Assembly (NCBI GenBank): GCA_018716975.1
Contig: DVJE01000007.1
Coordinates: 1 to 64,000, forward strand
Direction: 5' to 3'
Length of the DNA: 64,000 bases
Origin: Candidatus Gallacutalibacter stercoravium
Lineage (GTDB): Bacteria > Bacillota > Clostridia > Oscillospirales > Acutalibacteraceae
Part shown: piece by piece, positions 44,683 to 53,462 of the stretch
How the letters are laid out: the number at the start of each line of letters is the position of its first letter
Numbering within the stretch: the stretch's first letter is position 1
The notes under the pieces: generated by a model
What the model saw: the letters and a program-made list of their open reading frames with translations, nothing else
Database searches by the model: none
What the model was told of the DNA's origin: nothing
Made by a program: the position numbers and the translations under genes

Positions 44683-46584
44683 TTAGGCCCCAATCTGATT
44701 GCCGGTATATAGCTGATAATACCGGCCTTTTTCTGCAATCAGCTGGTCGTGGCTTCCTCGTTCAATAATGCGTCCTTTCTCCAACACCATAATACAGTCG
44801 GAGTTGCGCACAGTGGAAAGGCGGTGGGCGATTACAAAAGAGGTGCGGCCGTTCATCAGACTATCCATCCCTTGCTGCACCAGAGTTTCGGTTCGGGTAT
44901 CGATGGAGGAGGTGGCTTCGTCCAAAATCAGCACCGGCGGATCGGCCACAGCAGCCCGGGCGATTGCCAAAAGCTGACGCTGCCCCTGACTGAGATTGCC
45001 GCCGTCACCCGTCAGCACTGTCTGATAACCGTCCGGCAGACGTTTGATAAATCCGTGAGCGTTAGCAAGCTTTGCTGCGGCAATACATTCTTCGTCTGTG
45101 GCGTCCAGTCTGCCGTAGCGGATGTTGTCCATCACCGTTCCTGTAAAAAGGTGGGTATCCTGCAGCACGATACCAAGGCTGCGGCGCAGATCCGCCTTTT
45201 TGATTTTGTTGACGTTGATGCCGTCGTACCGAATTTTCCCGTCCTGGATATCGTAAAAACGGTTAATGAGGTTGGTTATAGTCGTTTTGCCTGCGCCGGT
45301 AGAGCCGACAAACGCTATTTTTTGTCCCGGTGTGGCAAACAGCTTAATGTTATGCAGCACAATTTTATCGTCTGTATAGCCGAAATCCACATCGTCAAAC
45401 ACAATGTCGCCCTGCAATTTGGTGTAGGTGATACTACCGTCGGCTTTGTGCGGATGTTTCCAGGCCCAGGTTTCTGTGTGTTCGTTGGTCTCTTCCCACG
45501 TGCCGTCGGCCTTTTCCCTAACATTCACCAGCTCCACATACCCTTCATCGGTTTCGGGCTGTTCGTCCAGCAAGTCAAAAATGCGGCCTGCACCGGCCAT
45601 GGCGGAAACAATGCTGCTCATCTGCTGGCTGATTTGGCTGACCGGCTGGGTGGCGTTCTTGTTCAAAGAGAGGAATGAAACCAACGTGCCGAGGGTAATC
45701 CCCGAGTACCCGCCCAGTGCCAGAACGCTGCCTACAACGGCACAAAGAACATAACTGATATTTCCAAGGTTCGCATTAACCGGCATCATGATGTTGGAAA
45801 TCTTGTTGGCCTCTTCTGCGCTTGCCCGCAGCTCTTGATTGAGTTTGCGGAAATCTTCCAGGCTCTTTTCTTCATGGCAGAACACCTTTACCACCTTCTG
45901 GCCGTCCATCATTTCTTCAATATAGCCGTTGACGGTTCCCAGGTCCTTTTGCTGTTTGGCAAAGTACTTTCCGGACCGGGCACTCAGCTTGGTGGTGACA
46001 TACAGCATCACACCCAGCATAGCCAGCGTTACCACAGTAAGCGGCACATCAAGGATCAGCATGCTGATATAGGTAGAAACAATCGTCACCGTAGAATTGA
46101 TTAGTTGAGGGATGCTCTGGCTGATCAGCTGGCGCAGGGTGTCCACATCGTTGGTGTAAATGGACATGATATCCCCGTGGGCATGGGTATCAAAATAGCG
46201 GATCGGCAGGGATTCCATATGTTCAAACAATTCGATCCGAAGTTTTTTCATGGTGCCTTGGCTGATATTTACCATGATACGGTTGTAAGCATACGCGCAC
46301 AAAATTCCAATGCCGTATACGATTGCAAGCGACACCAAAGCGCCGGCCGGCTCGGTATAATCGGGGATCTGTGCCTGCGTCAGCGGGACAATATAATCGT
46401 CGATCAAAGACTGCATGAACAGTGTACCGTACAAAGTAGCGAGTGCTGACCCAAAGATACAGACAACCACCAGCACAAAGGAGAACTTATAATTTTTGAG
46501 CATATAGCCCAACACACGTTTCAGGATGCGAAGCTGACTTTTCCCCTTTACAGCCGCTTTTTTGTTTCGGATTGCTTTTGTCAT
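44683..46584 (-). CDS. ABC exporter subunit with canonical ATPase site (YheH/BmrD-like)
   Basis: The 633-residue protein fuses a six-helix exporter domain with an ATPase. Walker A is GSTGAGKTT near 423, the ABC signature NLSQGQRQL, and Walker B VLILDEATSSID with the catalytic Glu. An extra insertion at about 345-395 links the domains. Paired with the 590-residue partner, whose Walker B reads DDS instead of DEx, it forms a heterodimeric type IV multidrug exporter like BmrCD, with one active and one degenerate site. Its ATG overlaps the stop of the partner by four bases. Confidence 0.93.
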   Translation of the reverse strand: MTKAIRNKKAAVKGKSQLRILKRVLGYMLKNYKFSFVLVVVCIFGSALATLYGTLFMQSLIDDYIVPLTQAQIPDYTEPAGALVSLAIVYGIGILCAYAYNRIMVNISQGTMKKLRIELFEHMESLPIRYFDTHAHGDIMSIYTNDVDTLRQLISQSIPQLINSTVTIVSTYISMLILDVPLTVVTLAMLGVMLYVTTKLSARSGKYFAKQQKDLGTVNGYIEEMMDGQKVVKVFCHEEKSLEDFRKLNQELRASAEEANKISNIMMPVNANLGNISYVLCAVVGSVLALGGYSGITLGTLVSFLSLNKNATQPVSQISQQMSSIVSAMAGAGRIFDLLDEQPETDEGYVELVNVREKADGTWEETNEHTETWAWKHPHKADGSITYTKLQGDIVFDDVDFGYTDDKIVLHNIKLFATPGQKIAFVGSTGAGKTTITNLINRFYDIQDGKIRYDGINVNKIKKADLRRSLGIVLQDTHLFTGTVMDNIRYGRLDATDEECIAAAKLANAHGFIKRLPDGYQTVLTGDGGNLSQGQRQLLAIARAAVADPPVLILDEATSSIDTRTETLVQQGMDSLMNGRTSFVIAHRLSTVRNSDCIMVLEKGRIIERGSHDQLIAEKGRYYQLYTGNQIGA

Positions 46585-48353
46585 TGTGCCGCACCTTCCT
46601 TTCCGCTGTTGCTTTGGGGCTGGTCAAAATCCCCGCCGCCCTTGGTCTGCGCCTCATAAATTTCCTGATAGATTTTATTGCTTTTCAGCAATTCGTCGTG
46701 GGTACCAAAACCGTTGACCTGTCCATCCTCCAGCACGAGAATACGGTCGGCATCCTGCACACTGGAAATCCGCTGCGCGATAATAAGCTTGGTCGTACCG
46801 GGTATTTTGGTAGCGAAGGCCTCCCGGATTTTCGCATCGGTGGCGGTATCGACAGCACTGGTGGAATCGTCGAGTATCAAAATCTTCGGCTTTTTCAGCA
46901 AGGCGCGGGCGATACACAGGCGCTGCTTCTGCCCGCCGGAAAAATTCGTACCGCCTTGCTCGATCCAGGTTTGATATCCGTCGGGGAACTGCTGGATGAA
47001 TTCGTCTGCACAGGCCAGCCGGCAAGCGTCCCGGCATTCTTCTTCGGTGGCGTTTTCGTCGCCCCAGCGGAGGTTATCCAGAATAGTGCCGGAGAACAGG
47101 ACATTTTTTTGCAGCACAACCGCCACCTGGTTGCGCAGCGCTTCCATGTCGTATTCCCGGACATCTTTGCCGCCTACACGCACCATACCGCTGCTCACGT
47201 CGTAGAGGCGGCTGATTAAACTTACTAAGCTGGATTTTCCGCAGCCCGTTCCACCAATGATTCCTACGGTTTCACCGGAATCAATGTGGAACGTGATGTC
47301 ATGCAGGGTCTTTTCGCCGCTGCCGTGCTGATAGGCAAAGTCAACATGCTCGAAGTCAACGCTGCCGTCGACCAATTCCTCTAGCGGTTTTTCAGGATTG
47401 GTTAAATCCGATTTTTCATTTAAGACCTCGGCAATACGTTGCCCGCTGGCTACGCTCATACTAATCATGACGAAAATCATTGAGAGCATCATCAGGCTCA
47501 TTAATATGCTCATCACATACGTAAACATAGAGGTCAGCTCGCCTGTCGTCAGGCTTCCTCCTACAATAAAATGGGCGCCGAACCAGGAAAGGGCGATCAT
47601 GCAGCCGTATACGACCAGCATCATAACGGGGTTGTTCAGCGCCAAACGGCCTTCCGCTTTCACAAACAGCTGATAAAGGTTTTGCACCGCTTTTCCGAAC
47701 TTTGTATTTTCATAATCCTCCCGAACAAACGCTTTGACAACGCGGATAGCGGTTACATTTTCCTGTATGCTGGAATTCACATGATCGTACTGCTGAAAAA
47801 CTTTGGAAAACACCTTGGTAGTTTTTAACATGATGAGAAGCAGAGCGGCGGCAAGCACCACCACGGCAATTAAAAAGATGGAGCTGAGATCCGGACTGAT
47901 AAAAAAGCACATCACCATGCTGCAAATCATCATCAGCGGCGCCCTTACCGCAATACGCAGGCACATTTGAAAAGCGTTTTGCACATTGGTAACGTCGGTC
48001 GTCATCCGGGTCACCAGACCAGCTGTGCTGTATTTGTCAATGTTAGAAAAGGAAAACGTCTGGATGTTTTCATACATCCCATCTCGTAGATTACAGGCAA
48101 AACCGGTGGAAGCGGTGGAAGCGTACCGGCCTGCTAAAACGCCAAAGAGCAGGCTTAAAAATGCCATAGCCAGCATCAGGCCGCCGTATATATAAACTTG
48201 CTGCATATCTCCCGCTTCGATTCCCTTGTCGATGATAGCGGCGGTAACGAAGGGGATCAGCACCTCCATGATAACCTCTAGCGCAGTAAAGATCGGCGTC
48301 AGAATGGCCGCCTTTTTATATTCCCGAACCTGTTGTATAAGCGTTTTTATCAT
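46581..48353 (-). CDS. ABC exporter subunit with degenerate ATPase site (YheI/BmrC-like)
   Basis: The 590-residue half-transporter has six membrane helices, Walker A GGTGCGKSS near 363, signature NFSGGQKQR, and Walker B LILDDSTSAVD, where aspartate replaces the catalytic glutamate. This is the usual asymmetry of heterodimeric exporters, in which this half cannot hydrolyse ATP on its own. It overlaps marR upstream and the partner subunit downstream, each by four bases, so the three genes form one operon. The likely role is export of drugs or peptides under MarR control. Confidence 0.93.
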   Translation of the reverse strand: MIKTLIQQVREYKKAAILTPIFTALEVIMEVLIPFVTAAIIDKGIEAGDMQQVYIYGGLMLAMAFLSLLFGVLAGRYASTASTGFACNLRDGMYENIQTFSFSNIDKYSTAGLVTRMTTDVTNVQNAFQMCLRIAVRAPLMMICSMVMCFFISPDLSSIFLIAVVVLAAALLLIMLKTTKVFSKVFQQYDHVNSSIQENVTAIRVVKAFVREDYENTKFGKAVQNLYQLFVKAEGRLALNNPVMMLVVYGCMIALSWFGAHFIVGGSLTTGELTSMFTYVMSILMSLMMLSMIFVMISMSVASGQRIAEVLNEKSDLTNPEKPLEELVDGSVDFEHVDFAYQHGSGEKTLHDITFHIDSGETVGIIGGTGCGKSSLVSLISRLYDVSSGMVRVGGKDVREYDMEALRNQVAVVLQKNVLFSGTILDNLRWGDENATEEECRDACRLACADEFIQQFPDGYQTWIEQGGTNFSGGQKQRLCIARALLKKPKILILDDSTSAVDTATDAKIREAFATKIPGTTKLIIAQRISSVQDADRILVLEDGQVNGFGTHDELLKSNKIYQEIYEAQTKGGGDFDQPQSNSGKEGAAQ

Positions 48354-48796
48354 TTTACCTCATTCCTTTCAGTCGCCGGCCTCATATTACGAGTCATTAT
48401 ATCCAATCCTCTTTCTATAATTTTCATATCCTCTTGAGAGATTTTTTTACAAAGCAATTCCTGCTGTTTTTCCAGGCATATATTGAGTTGCTCTTGCATA
48501 CCCATTGCTTTTGGCGTTAGAACGATTGCCTTTTTACGGTCATCTTTTGGGTTAACCTCTATTTTCAGATAACCCTTTTGCCGCATCCCTTTTAGCAGCA
48601 CGGAAACAGCCGATTTGGAAATTCCAAACTGCTCATGTAACTCTGTGGCGTAAACCGTTCCTTCTTTTCGCGAAAAAAGATAATTTAAAAGCAAACATTG
48701 AGACGGAGAAATATCCAAATTTTTGATCTGCTTTCGTCCATACTGTTCTAAAAGCAAGTTCAGCCGTTTTACCCGCAAGGCGATGTTGTTTCTCAT
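48350..48796 (-). CDS. MarR family transcriptional regulator
   Basis: The 148-residue protein has the winged helix of MarR regulators: SPSQCLLLNYLFSRKEGTVYA, helix-turn-helix FGISKSAVSVLLKGMRQKG near 63-81, and the wing KDDRKKAIVLTPKA. It should repress the exporter genes with which it overlaps, and be released by a ligand such as a drug. GAAAGGAG precedes the ATG. Two AACAGTTAA boxes in its leader are a likely site of autoregulation. Confidence 0.92.
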   Translation of the reverse strand: MRNNIALRVKRLNLLLEQYGRKQIKNLDISPSQCLLLNYLFSRKEGTVYATELHEQFGISKSAVSVLLKGMRQKGYLKIEVNPKDDRKKAIVLTPKAMGMQEQLNICLEKQQELLCKKISQEDMKIIERGLDIMTRNMRPATERNEVK

Positions 48797-48831
48797 TTTG
48801 CAATACTCCTTTCTTCAGCTATTTTAAATAG

Positions 48832-48855
48832 TTAACTGTTGCTGTTTTAACTGTT
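48832..48855 (-). promoter_or_regulatory. Candidate MarR operator (tandem boxes)
   Basis: Two copies of AACAGTTAA (minus strand, 48840-48832 and 48855-48847) start 15 bases apart, between a TATAAT -10 box at 48870-48875 and the marR start. Their position and repetition suggest autoregulation. Confidence 0.4.
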
Positions 48856-48885
48856 TCTCTTATTAATCATTATACCGGCTTTCTC

Positions 48886-48920
48886 TTGAAAGTGAATTTA
48901 GAACATGTTACTATTAGTAA
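48886..48920 (+). promoter_or_regulatory. LysR gene promoter with palindrome
   Basis: TTGAAA (48886-48891), 17 bases, TACTAT (48909-48914). TTACTATTAGTAA at 48908-48920 is a perfect palindrome with a one-base centre, overlapping the -10 box: a likely LysR-type autoregulatory site. Confidence 0.55.
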
Positions 48921-48954
48921 GCAAAGCTTTCTAATAGAAGGGAGCAGTGAGACC

Positions 48955-49842
48955 GTGAACACATTCCAGTTATCCTGTTTTATTGCCGTAGCGGAGTATT
49001 TAAATTTTGCACGGGCGGCAGAGCAGCTGCACGTAACGCATCCTGCTGTAAGCCAGCAGATTAAATCGCTGGAAAAGGAACTAAACACAAAACTGTTTAT
49101 CCGAACGACTCGCACAGTAAAGCTCACCGAAGAAGGAAAAACCTTTCTAAACGATGCTCAACAAATGGTTGCTATTTCTGACAGAGCCAAAAAACGGTTT
49201 GAGAACGCACACGATAGGCAAATTCAAACGTTATCTTTAGGCTGCTATAGCTATCCTTGCTTGTTTTTACTGTCGGATACATTGCGAGAACTCGCCACAG
49301 AATATCCAAGCCTTCATCCGCGGTTACAGGTGATTCCTTTCCAGCATATTTATCGCCTGCTAGAGGAAGGCGATCTGGATGCGGTCATTGGTTTTAAAGA
49401 ATCCGACTCCGCCAAAATACCTGCAAATTACAAAGAAATTGCCAAAGTCCCGTTTGTCTGTATTTGTTCAAAAGAGAACCCGCTATCAAAGCGAAAAAGT
49501 TTAACTTTAGACGAAATAAAAACAGAGCGCTTGGTTCTTTTACTTCCTACCAAAGCTTCTCTACAGATCGCCCATATACAAAGCCAGTTAATGGGTGGAC
49601 GGGCTCCTTCTGAGTTTTACTTTTGTGAATCTGGAGAAGCCGTCACTGTTTTGGTTCAAGCCGGATTTGGTATATCTATTCTGCCAGATTTGTTTATCCC
49701 ACGAACCTTTCCCGCATCCATTATCCCTGTGCAAGGCATTGAACCGGTTTCATTTGGCATATATTATAAATCTCTGCAAGGAAATGCTCCTTTGAAGGAC
49801 ATAATTCGCATTATGAAAAAATCCGGCGTGGGACTTTTATAA
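48955..49842 (+). CDS. LysR family transcriptional regulator
   Basis: The 295-residue protein starts at a GTG with FQLSCFIAVAEYLNFARAAEQLHVTHPAVSQQIKSLEKEL, the LysR helix-turn-helix, followed by a periplasmic-binding-like effector domain (two lobes, with LEEGDLDAVIGF). Upstream starts at 48886 and 48902 lie inside the promoter, so they are excluded; GGGAG stands 10 bases before the GTG. It is divergent from marR and the exporter genes. The effector and targets are unknown. Confidence 0.9.
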   Translation: MNTFQLSCFIAVAEYLNFARAAEQLHVTHPAVSQQIKSLEKELNTKLFIRTTRTVKLTEEGKTFLNDAQQMVAISDRAKKRFENAHDRQIQTLSLGCYSYPCLFLLSDTLRELATEYPSLHPRLQVIPFQHIYRLLEEGDLDAVIGFKESDSAKIPANYKEIAKVPFVCICSKENPLSKRKSLTLDEIKTERLVLLLPTKASLQIAHIQSQLMGGRAPSEFYFCESGEAVTVLVQAGFGISILPDLFIPRTFPASIIPVQGIEPVSFGIYYKSLQGNAPLKDIIRIMKKSGVGLL

Positions 49843-49870
49843 AAAGAGTTTTTGTATTTTCGCAAGTAAA

Positions 49871-49905
49871 AAGGCATTACCGGCCACAAAAGTCGGTAAT
49901 GCCTT
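49871..49905. terminator. Hairpin after the LysR gene
   Basis: AAGGCATTACCG (49871-49882) pairs with CGGTAATGCCTT (49894-49905). The T run is stronger on the minus side (five T), but the site is also 29 bases after the LysR stop, so it may serve both directions. Confidence 0.65.
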
Positions 49906-49941
49906 AAATAGTCGATGTGAGGAAATAAATAAGACCATGAA

Positions 49942-49977
49942 AAAAGGTTCTGACGAAACAACGCATCAGAACCTTTT
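49942..49977 (-). terminator. Terminator after the amidohydrolase gene
   Basis: AAAAGGTTCTGA (49942-49953) and TCAGAACCTTTT (49966-49977) form a 12-bp stem; six T follow on the minus strand. It is 100 bases beyond the amidohydrolase stop. The rest of the gap 49843-50076 shows no gene. Confidence 0.8.
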
Positions 49978-50076
49978 AACCATAAACAATTCTACTTTTT
50001 ACACATTTTGCGGTTTTTACAAATGGGAGTAATAAATTTTTTAAAAACGCTTGGAACTAACTGCGGCAAAATTTTC

Positions 50077-51309
50077 TCACAGCCCGTAAAACTCTTTGGG
50101 GTTATCGTAAAGCATTTTTTCCGCCATGCGCAACGCACGCTCGGCTGTTAGTTCATGCCTAGCGACTTTATCGGCAAGAACTGCGGCAATGGTTTCGCGC
50201 GCCATGCAGAGGTGCCCGAACACCTTTTCAATCACATAATAGTCGCCGCCGAAACCAAATATTTTATTATCCGGCAGCATCTCCACCATCTCACTAAGCG
50301 CATCATAAGCAAAATGCTGACTGATAATATAGGTCCAGGCCATATTGAGCCTAACATTTGGCCAGGCTTTGCCCAGCATAATTGCCTCGCGCACATTGGG
50401 GTAGCCTACGTGATAAACATCAAAACGCATATCTGGGTTTTGCATAATAACAGGCAGCAGGTTCGCGGGAGCCATCTCACGATAATCGTTCCAATAACCG
50501 GTATGTATCATATTGACAAGGCCGTGTTTTTGTGCAAGCCGCATTTGGCACAGCATCAAGTAATCATTTAAAGGATTTGCCCGCGGCTGCGCCTTTCCTT
50601 CTGAGCATATCTGCCGCAGCACTTGCTCCACTTCGGCGCGTTGGGGGAACAAGAACGGCACCGGCATAAATTTAACGCCATATGCCCCCTGCTTTGCCGC
50701 GTTTGCAACAAAGCTTGCCAGCGCATCTTCCAGCTGCTCCAACGTAACATGCTCCGCTGTTTCTAAATGCAAAAAGCTTAAAACATCCTGCCGGTTGGCA
50801 AATTCCCGCGCACGAACGCACTGGTGCAGCAAGCCGCCGTTTGTGTTCTCCAACGGTCCGTCGCAATTAAGCGAGCATATAATGCCGCAGGCATCTCGCA
50901 GCACACGGGCGTATAATCCCTTGGTATTGGCTTTTGCAATGCGTTCAGAAACCGCACGGTAATTTTGTTCCGTCAGCTCATCCTCTCCATAAAAGTGTTT
51001 TAGCGCGATGTGGGCTGCGCGGAAATAAGGCGTATGTTTGCACCGCTCATAATAGGGCGCAAAAACCTGCCATTTCCAATCCAACGCGCAATCTTCCCAA
51101 AGCACTTTTTCCAAAACAGCGGGATCCATCCCCGCGTTGCACAGATCCAGCTTACAATAATGAGAAAAAAGAGTAAAGGCATCCGGTTTACCTTGCAGGC
51201 GCTGTTCTTCTGGCGGCAAATGCTCATGGCAATCATAAATTTTCATTTGCTCCATTTCTTCAATAAACCTGGCCTGCCGTGCAGATGTGATGCGATAGTA
51301 GGGCAACAT
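50077..51309 (-). CDS. Amidohydrolase-fold protein of the glucuronate isomerase/amidohydrolase-2 type
   Basis: The 410-residue protein shows a metal site near the start (IYDCHEHLP) and later histidine and aspartate ligands (MIHTGYWN and FGFGGDYYVIEK), the pattern of TIM-barrel amidohydrolases related to glucuronate isomerase UxaC and to metal-dependent hydrolases. It is shorter than true UxaC (about 470) and lacks enough similarity by eye to call the substrate. GGGGGA seven bases before the ATG at 51309 fixes the start; the earlier start at 51360 overlaps a hairpin. It is a single-gene unit. Confidence 0.65.
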   Translation of the reverse strand: MLPYYRITSARQARFIEEMEQMKIYDCHEHLPPEEQRLQGKPDAFTLFSHYCKLDLCNAGMDPAVLEKVLWEDCALDWKWQVFAPYYERCKHTPYFRAAHIALKHFYGEDELTEQNYRAVSERIAKANTKGLYARVLRDACGIICSLNCDGPLENTNGGLLHQCVRAREFANRQDVLSFLHLETAEHVTLEQLEDALASFVANAAKQGAYGVKFMPVPFLFPQRAEVEQVLRQICSEGKAQPRANPLNDYLMLCQMRLAQKHGLVNMIHTGYWNDYREMAPANLLPVIMQNPDMRFDVYHVGYPNVREAIMLGKAWPNVRLNMAWTYIISQHFAYDALSEMVEMLPDNKIFGFGGDYYVIEKVFGHLCMARETIAAVLADKVARHELTAERALRMAEKMLYDNPKEFYGL

Positions 51310-51346
51310 GTTGCTATCCCCCTTTTTAATAAAACAAATTATTTTT

Positions 51347-51390
51347 AAGGCGGAAAACACGCGGCCTATTTGTCGTGTGTTTTCCGCCTT
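51347..51390 (-). terminator. Strong hairpin after the dehydratase gene
   Basis: AAGGCGGAAAACAC (51347-51360) pairs with GTGTTTTCCGCCTT (51377-51390), extendable to 17 bp with a G-U pair. It starts three bases after the dehydratase stop. No T run follows on the minus strand, so it may be an intercistronic stabiliser rather than a classical terminator. Confidence 0.55.
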
Positions 51391-51393
51391 TAG

Positions 51394-53256
51394 TTAAACC
51401 TGGTGATGGAAGGTAGGCACAATCTTTTTTAGCTGCCGCAGCAATGCAGCGCTATCGCCTTCTTTCGCGCACTCGCGCAGCCGCTCCAGATCCTTTTCCA
51501 ATTCCAGTTCATCCAACTGAATTGGACGGCCGATATATATCTTTTTATTTTCTGTTTTTTGAATGCCCTCTTCGTCCAACAACAGCTCTTCATACAATTT
51601 TTCGCCGGGGCGCAACCCTGTATATACAATGGGGATTTCCTCTTCCGGCACAAAGCCGGACAGGCGAATGAGATTTTCGGCCAGATCTCTAATTTTAACC
51701 GGCTCGCCCATATCCAACACAAAAATTTCTCCCCCCCGGGCCAAACCTCCGGCTGTAAGAACCAGCGAAACCGCCTCGGGAATCGTCATAAAATAACGGA
51801 TAATATCCGGATGGGTTACGGTTACCGGTCCGCCCGCCGCAATTTGCTGCTTAAACAGCGGGATAACGGAACCGTTGGAACCCAGCACATTACCAAAACG
51901 CACCGCCACAAATTCGGTTCCGCTGTGCCTGCTCATGTCTTGCACAATCATTTCGCAGATACGTTTTGTAGCGCCCATCACATTGGTGGGGTTCACCGCT
52001 TTATCGGTAGAGATCAGCACAAATTTTCTAACGCGATATTTATCTGCCAACCGCGCCACATTTCGGGTACCAAACACATTATTTTTCACAGCCTCTTCCG
52101 GATTGGTTTCCATCAAAGGCACATGTTTATGAGCGGCTGCATGAAATACCACGTCAATCTGCTCCCGCTGAAACAGCTGTTCCAACTTGGTGTAATCGCG
52201 CACAGAGGCAATCTCCACCGCAAAATTCAACGATTGATGATGACTACGCAGCAACTCTTGCTGAATATCATAGGCGGAATTTTCATAAATATCTAGAATA
52301 ATAAGCTTTTTAGGATGTAGCTTGGCTATTTGCCGGCACAGCTCAGAACCAATAGAACCGCCGCCGCCGGTTATTAAAATCGTTTGCCCGGTTAAATACC
52401 GGCCGTAGCGCTCATTATCAAAATGAACCGGCTCACGCCCTAAAAGATCTTCTACCTCTACATTGCGAATTTGCGAAGAAATGGGCACATTGGCCGTTAC
52501 CAAGTCATAAATATTGGGGATAATCTTGACTTCGGTATTGGTTTGCGAACAAATGTCTAAAATCCGTTTCTTCTGATCCGGCGCTATCATAGAAATAGAA
52601 AACAAAATAACGTCGATATCCTCTTTTTGGCATAGCTGTGGAATATCTGCCGTAGAACCCTCCACCTTTACCCCGGCAATGCGGCGCCCTACCTTAGCTG
52701 AATCGTCGTCTACAATACAAACGGGCAAATACTCGTTAATAGAGGATTTTGCAATTTCATGCAAAATAGAAACAGCGGCCTCGCCGGCTCCTACAATCAG
52801 CATGCGTTTTTTCGCCTTGCCCGACCGGCTGCGCATTTCAAACAGCTTGTTAATCCGGTAAAGAAGACGAAAAGCGATGAGCAAAAAAGTGCTCATCAAC
52901 ATCAGCATCACATGGGTGCGGCCGCCTAAACTATCCCCCAGCCAACCCACAAACAGCTTGGTAACCAAATAAAACAGCACATTCGCGCTAACCGCCGCTA
53001 CGCCTACATAAAAAAAATCTTCAATATCTGCGTAGCGCCAAATTTTATCGTAAAGCCGGAATAACAAGAAAATAGCGCAAAAACAAACATTTAGTAATAA
53101 GAAGCTTTTCAAAAAGATATCTTCAAACCCACGAATGGAGTAGTTGTTGCGAATAATGGTAAAGGAGCAATAAAAACTTACATTCCAAATAACAAAATCA
53201 CAAAAAAAGAGAATAAATTTTCGACAGCGTTTTAAGCTGTTGTATAGCTTCGTCAA
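51394..53256 (-). CDS. Membrane-bound nucleotide-sugar 4,6-dehydratase (CapD/WbpM/FlaA1-type)
   Basis: The 620-residue protein has about four N-terminal helices (roughly 12-130), a Rossmann-like middle domain (LIVGAGEAAVSILHEI near 154), and a C-terminal extended SDR domain with TGGGGSIGSELCRQI near 296, AAAHKHVPLMETNPEEAV and STDKAVNPTNVMGATKR, where the catalytic Tyr is replaced by Met (MGATK), a known feature of this family. It makes UDP-4-keto-6-deoxysugars for glycans. It starts at TTG with GAGAG upstream. No other surface-glycan genes are nearby. Confidence 0.93.
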   Translation of the reverse strand: MTKLYNSLKRCRKFILFFCDFVIWNVSFYCSFTIIRNNYSIRGFEDIFLKSFLLLNVCFCAIFLLFRLYDKIWRYADIEDFFYVGVAAVSANVLFYLVTKLFVGWLGDSLGGRTHVMLMLMSTFLLIAFRLLYRINKLFEMRSRSGKAKKRMLIVGAGEAAVSILHEIAKSSINEYLPVCIVDDDSAKVGRRIAGVKVEGSTADIPQLCQKEDIDVILFSISMIAPDQKKRILDICSQTNTEVKIIPNIYDLVTANVPISSQIRNVEVEDLLGREPVHFDNERYGRYLTGQTILITGGGGSIGSELCRQIAKLHPKKLIILDIYENSAYDIQQELLRSHHQSLNFAVEIASVRDYTKLEQLFQREQIDVVFHAAAHKHVPLMETNPEEAVKNNVFGTRNVARLADKYRVRKFVLISTDKAVNPTNVMGATKRICEMIVQDMSRHSGTEFVAVRFGNVLGSNGSVIPLFKQQIAAGGPVTVTHPDIIRYFMTIPEAVSLVLTAGGLARGGEIFVLDMGEPVKIRDLAENLIRLSGFVPEEEIPIVYTGLRPGEKLYEELLLDEEGIQKTENKKIYIGRPIQLDELELEKDLERLRECAKEGDSAALLRQLKKIVPTFHHQV

Positions 53257-53330
53257 AACTTTCTCTCATCACCTATTGTTAAATTCCGGATTATCGCCCG
53301 GTAAGTATTCAAAAAAGGGAATACATGGGT

Positions 53331-53359
53331 ATTATACCGTTGCAAAATTGAAAAGTCAA
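53331..53359 (-). promoter_or_regulatory. Promoter of the dehydratase gene
   Basis: Minus strand TTGACT (53359-53354), 17 bases, TATAAT (53336-53331), about 75 bases before the TTG start. Confidence 0.8.
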
Positions 53360-53371
53360 TTATAGGCGCCG

Positions 53372-53401
53372 TTGCGCAAGGCGCTTATCTCATGCTAGAA
53401 T
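53372..53401 (+). promoter_or_regulatory. Possible promoter of corA
   Basis: TTGCGC (53372-53377), 18 bases, TAGAAT (53396-53401), about 60 bases before the corA ATG and back to back with the dehydratase promoter. Confidence 0.4.
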
Positions 53402-53462
53402 AAAGTGGCAGTATAAAGTTGATTGGCGGCGGCTCACAGGTGCTTGTAAAGGAGATTGAGGC

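Noticed and set aside
44749-45678. 309-codon plus-strand ORF opposite the ABC exporter
   Set aside because: It is the antisense of a well-supported gene, has no recognisable domain or ribosome binding site, and its length is explained by the strong codon bias of the real gene.
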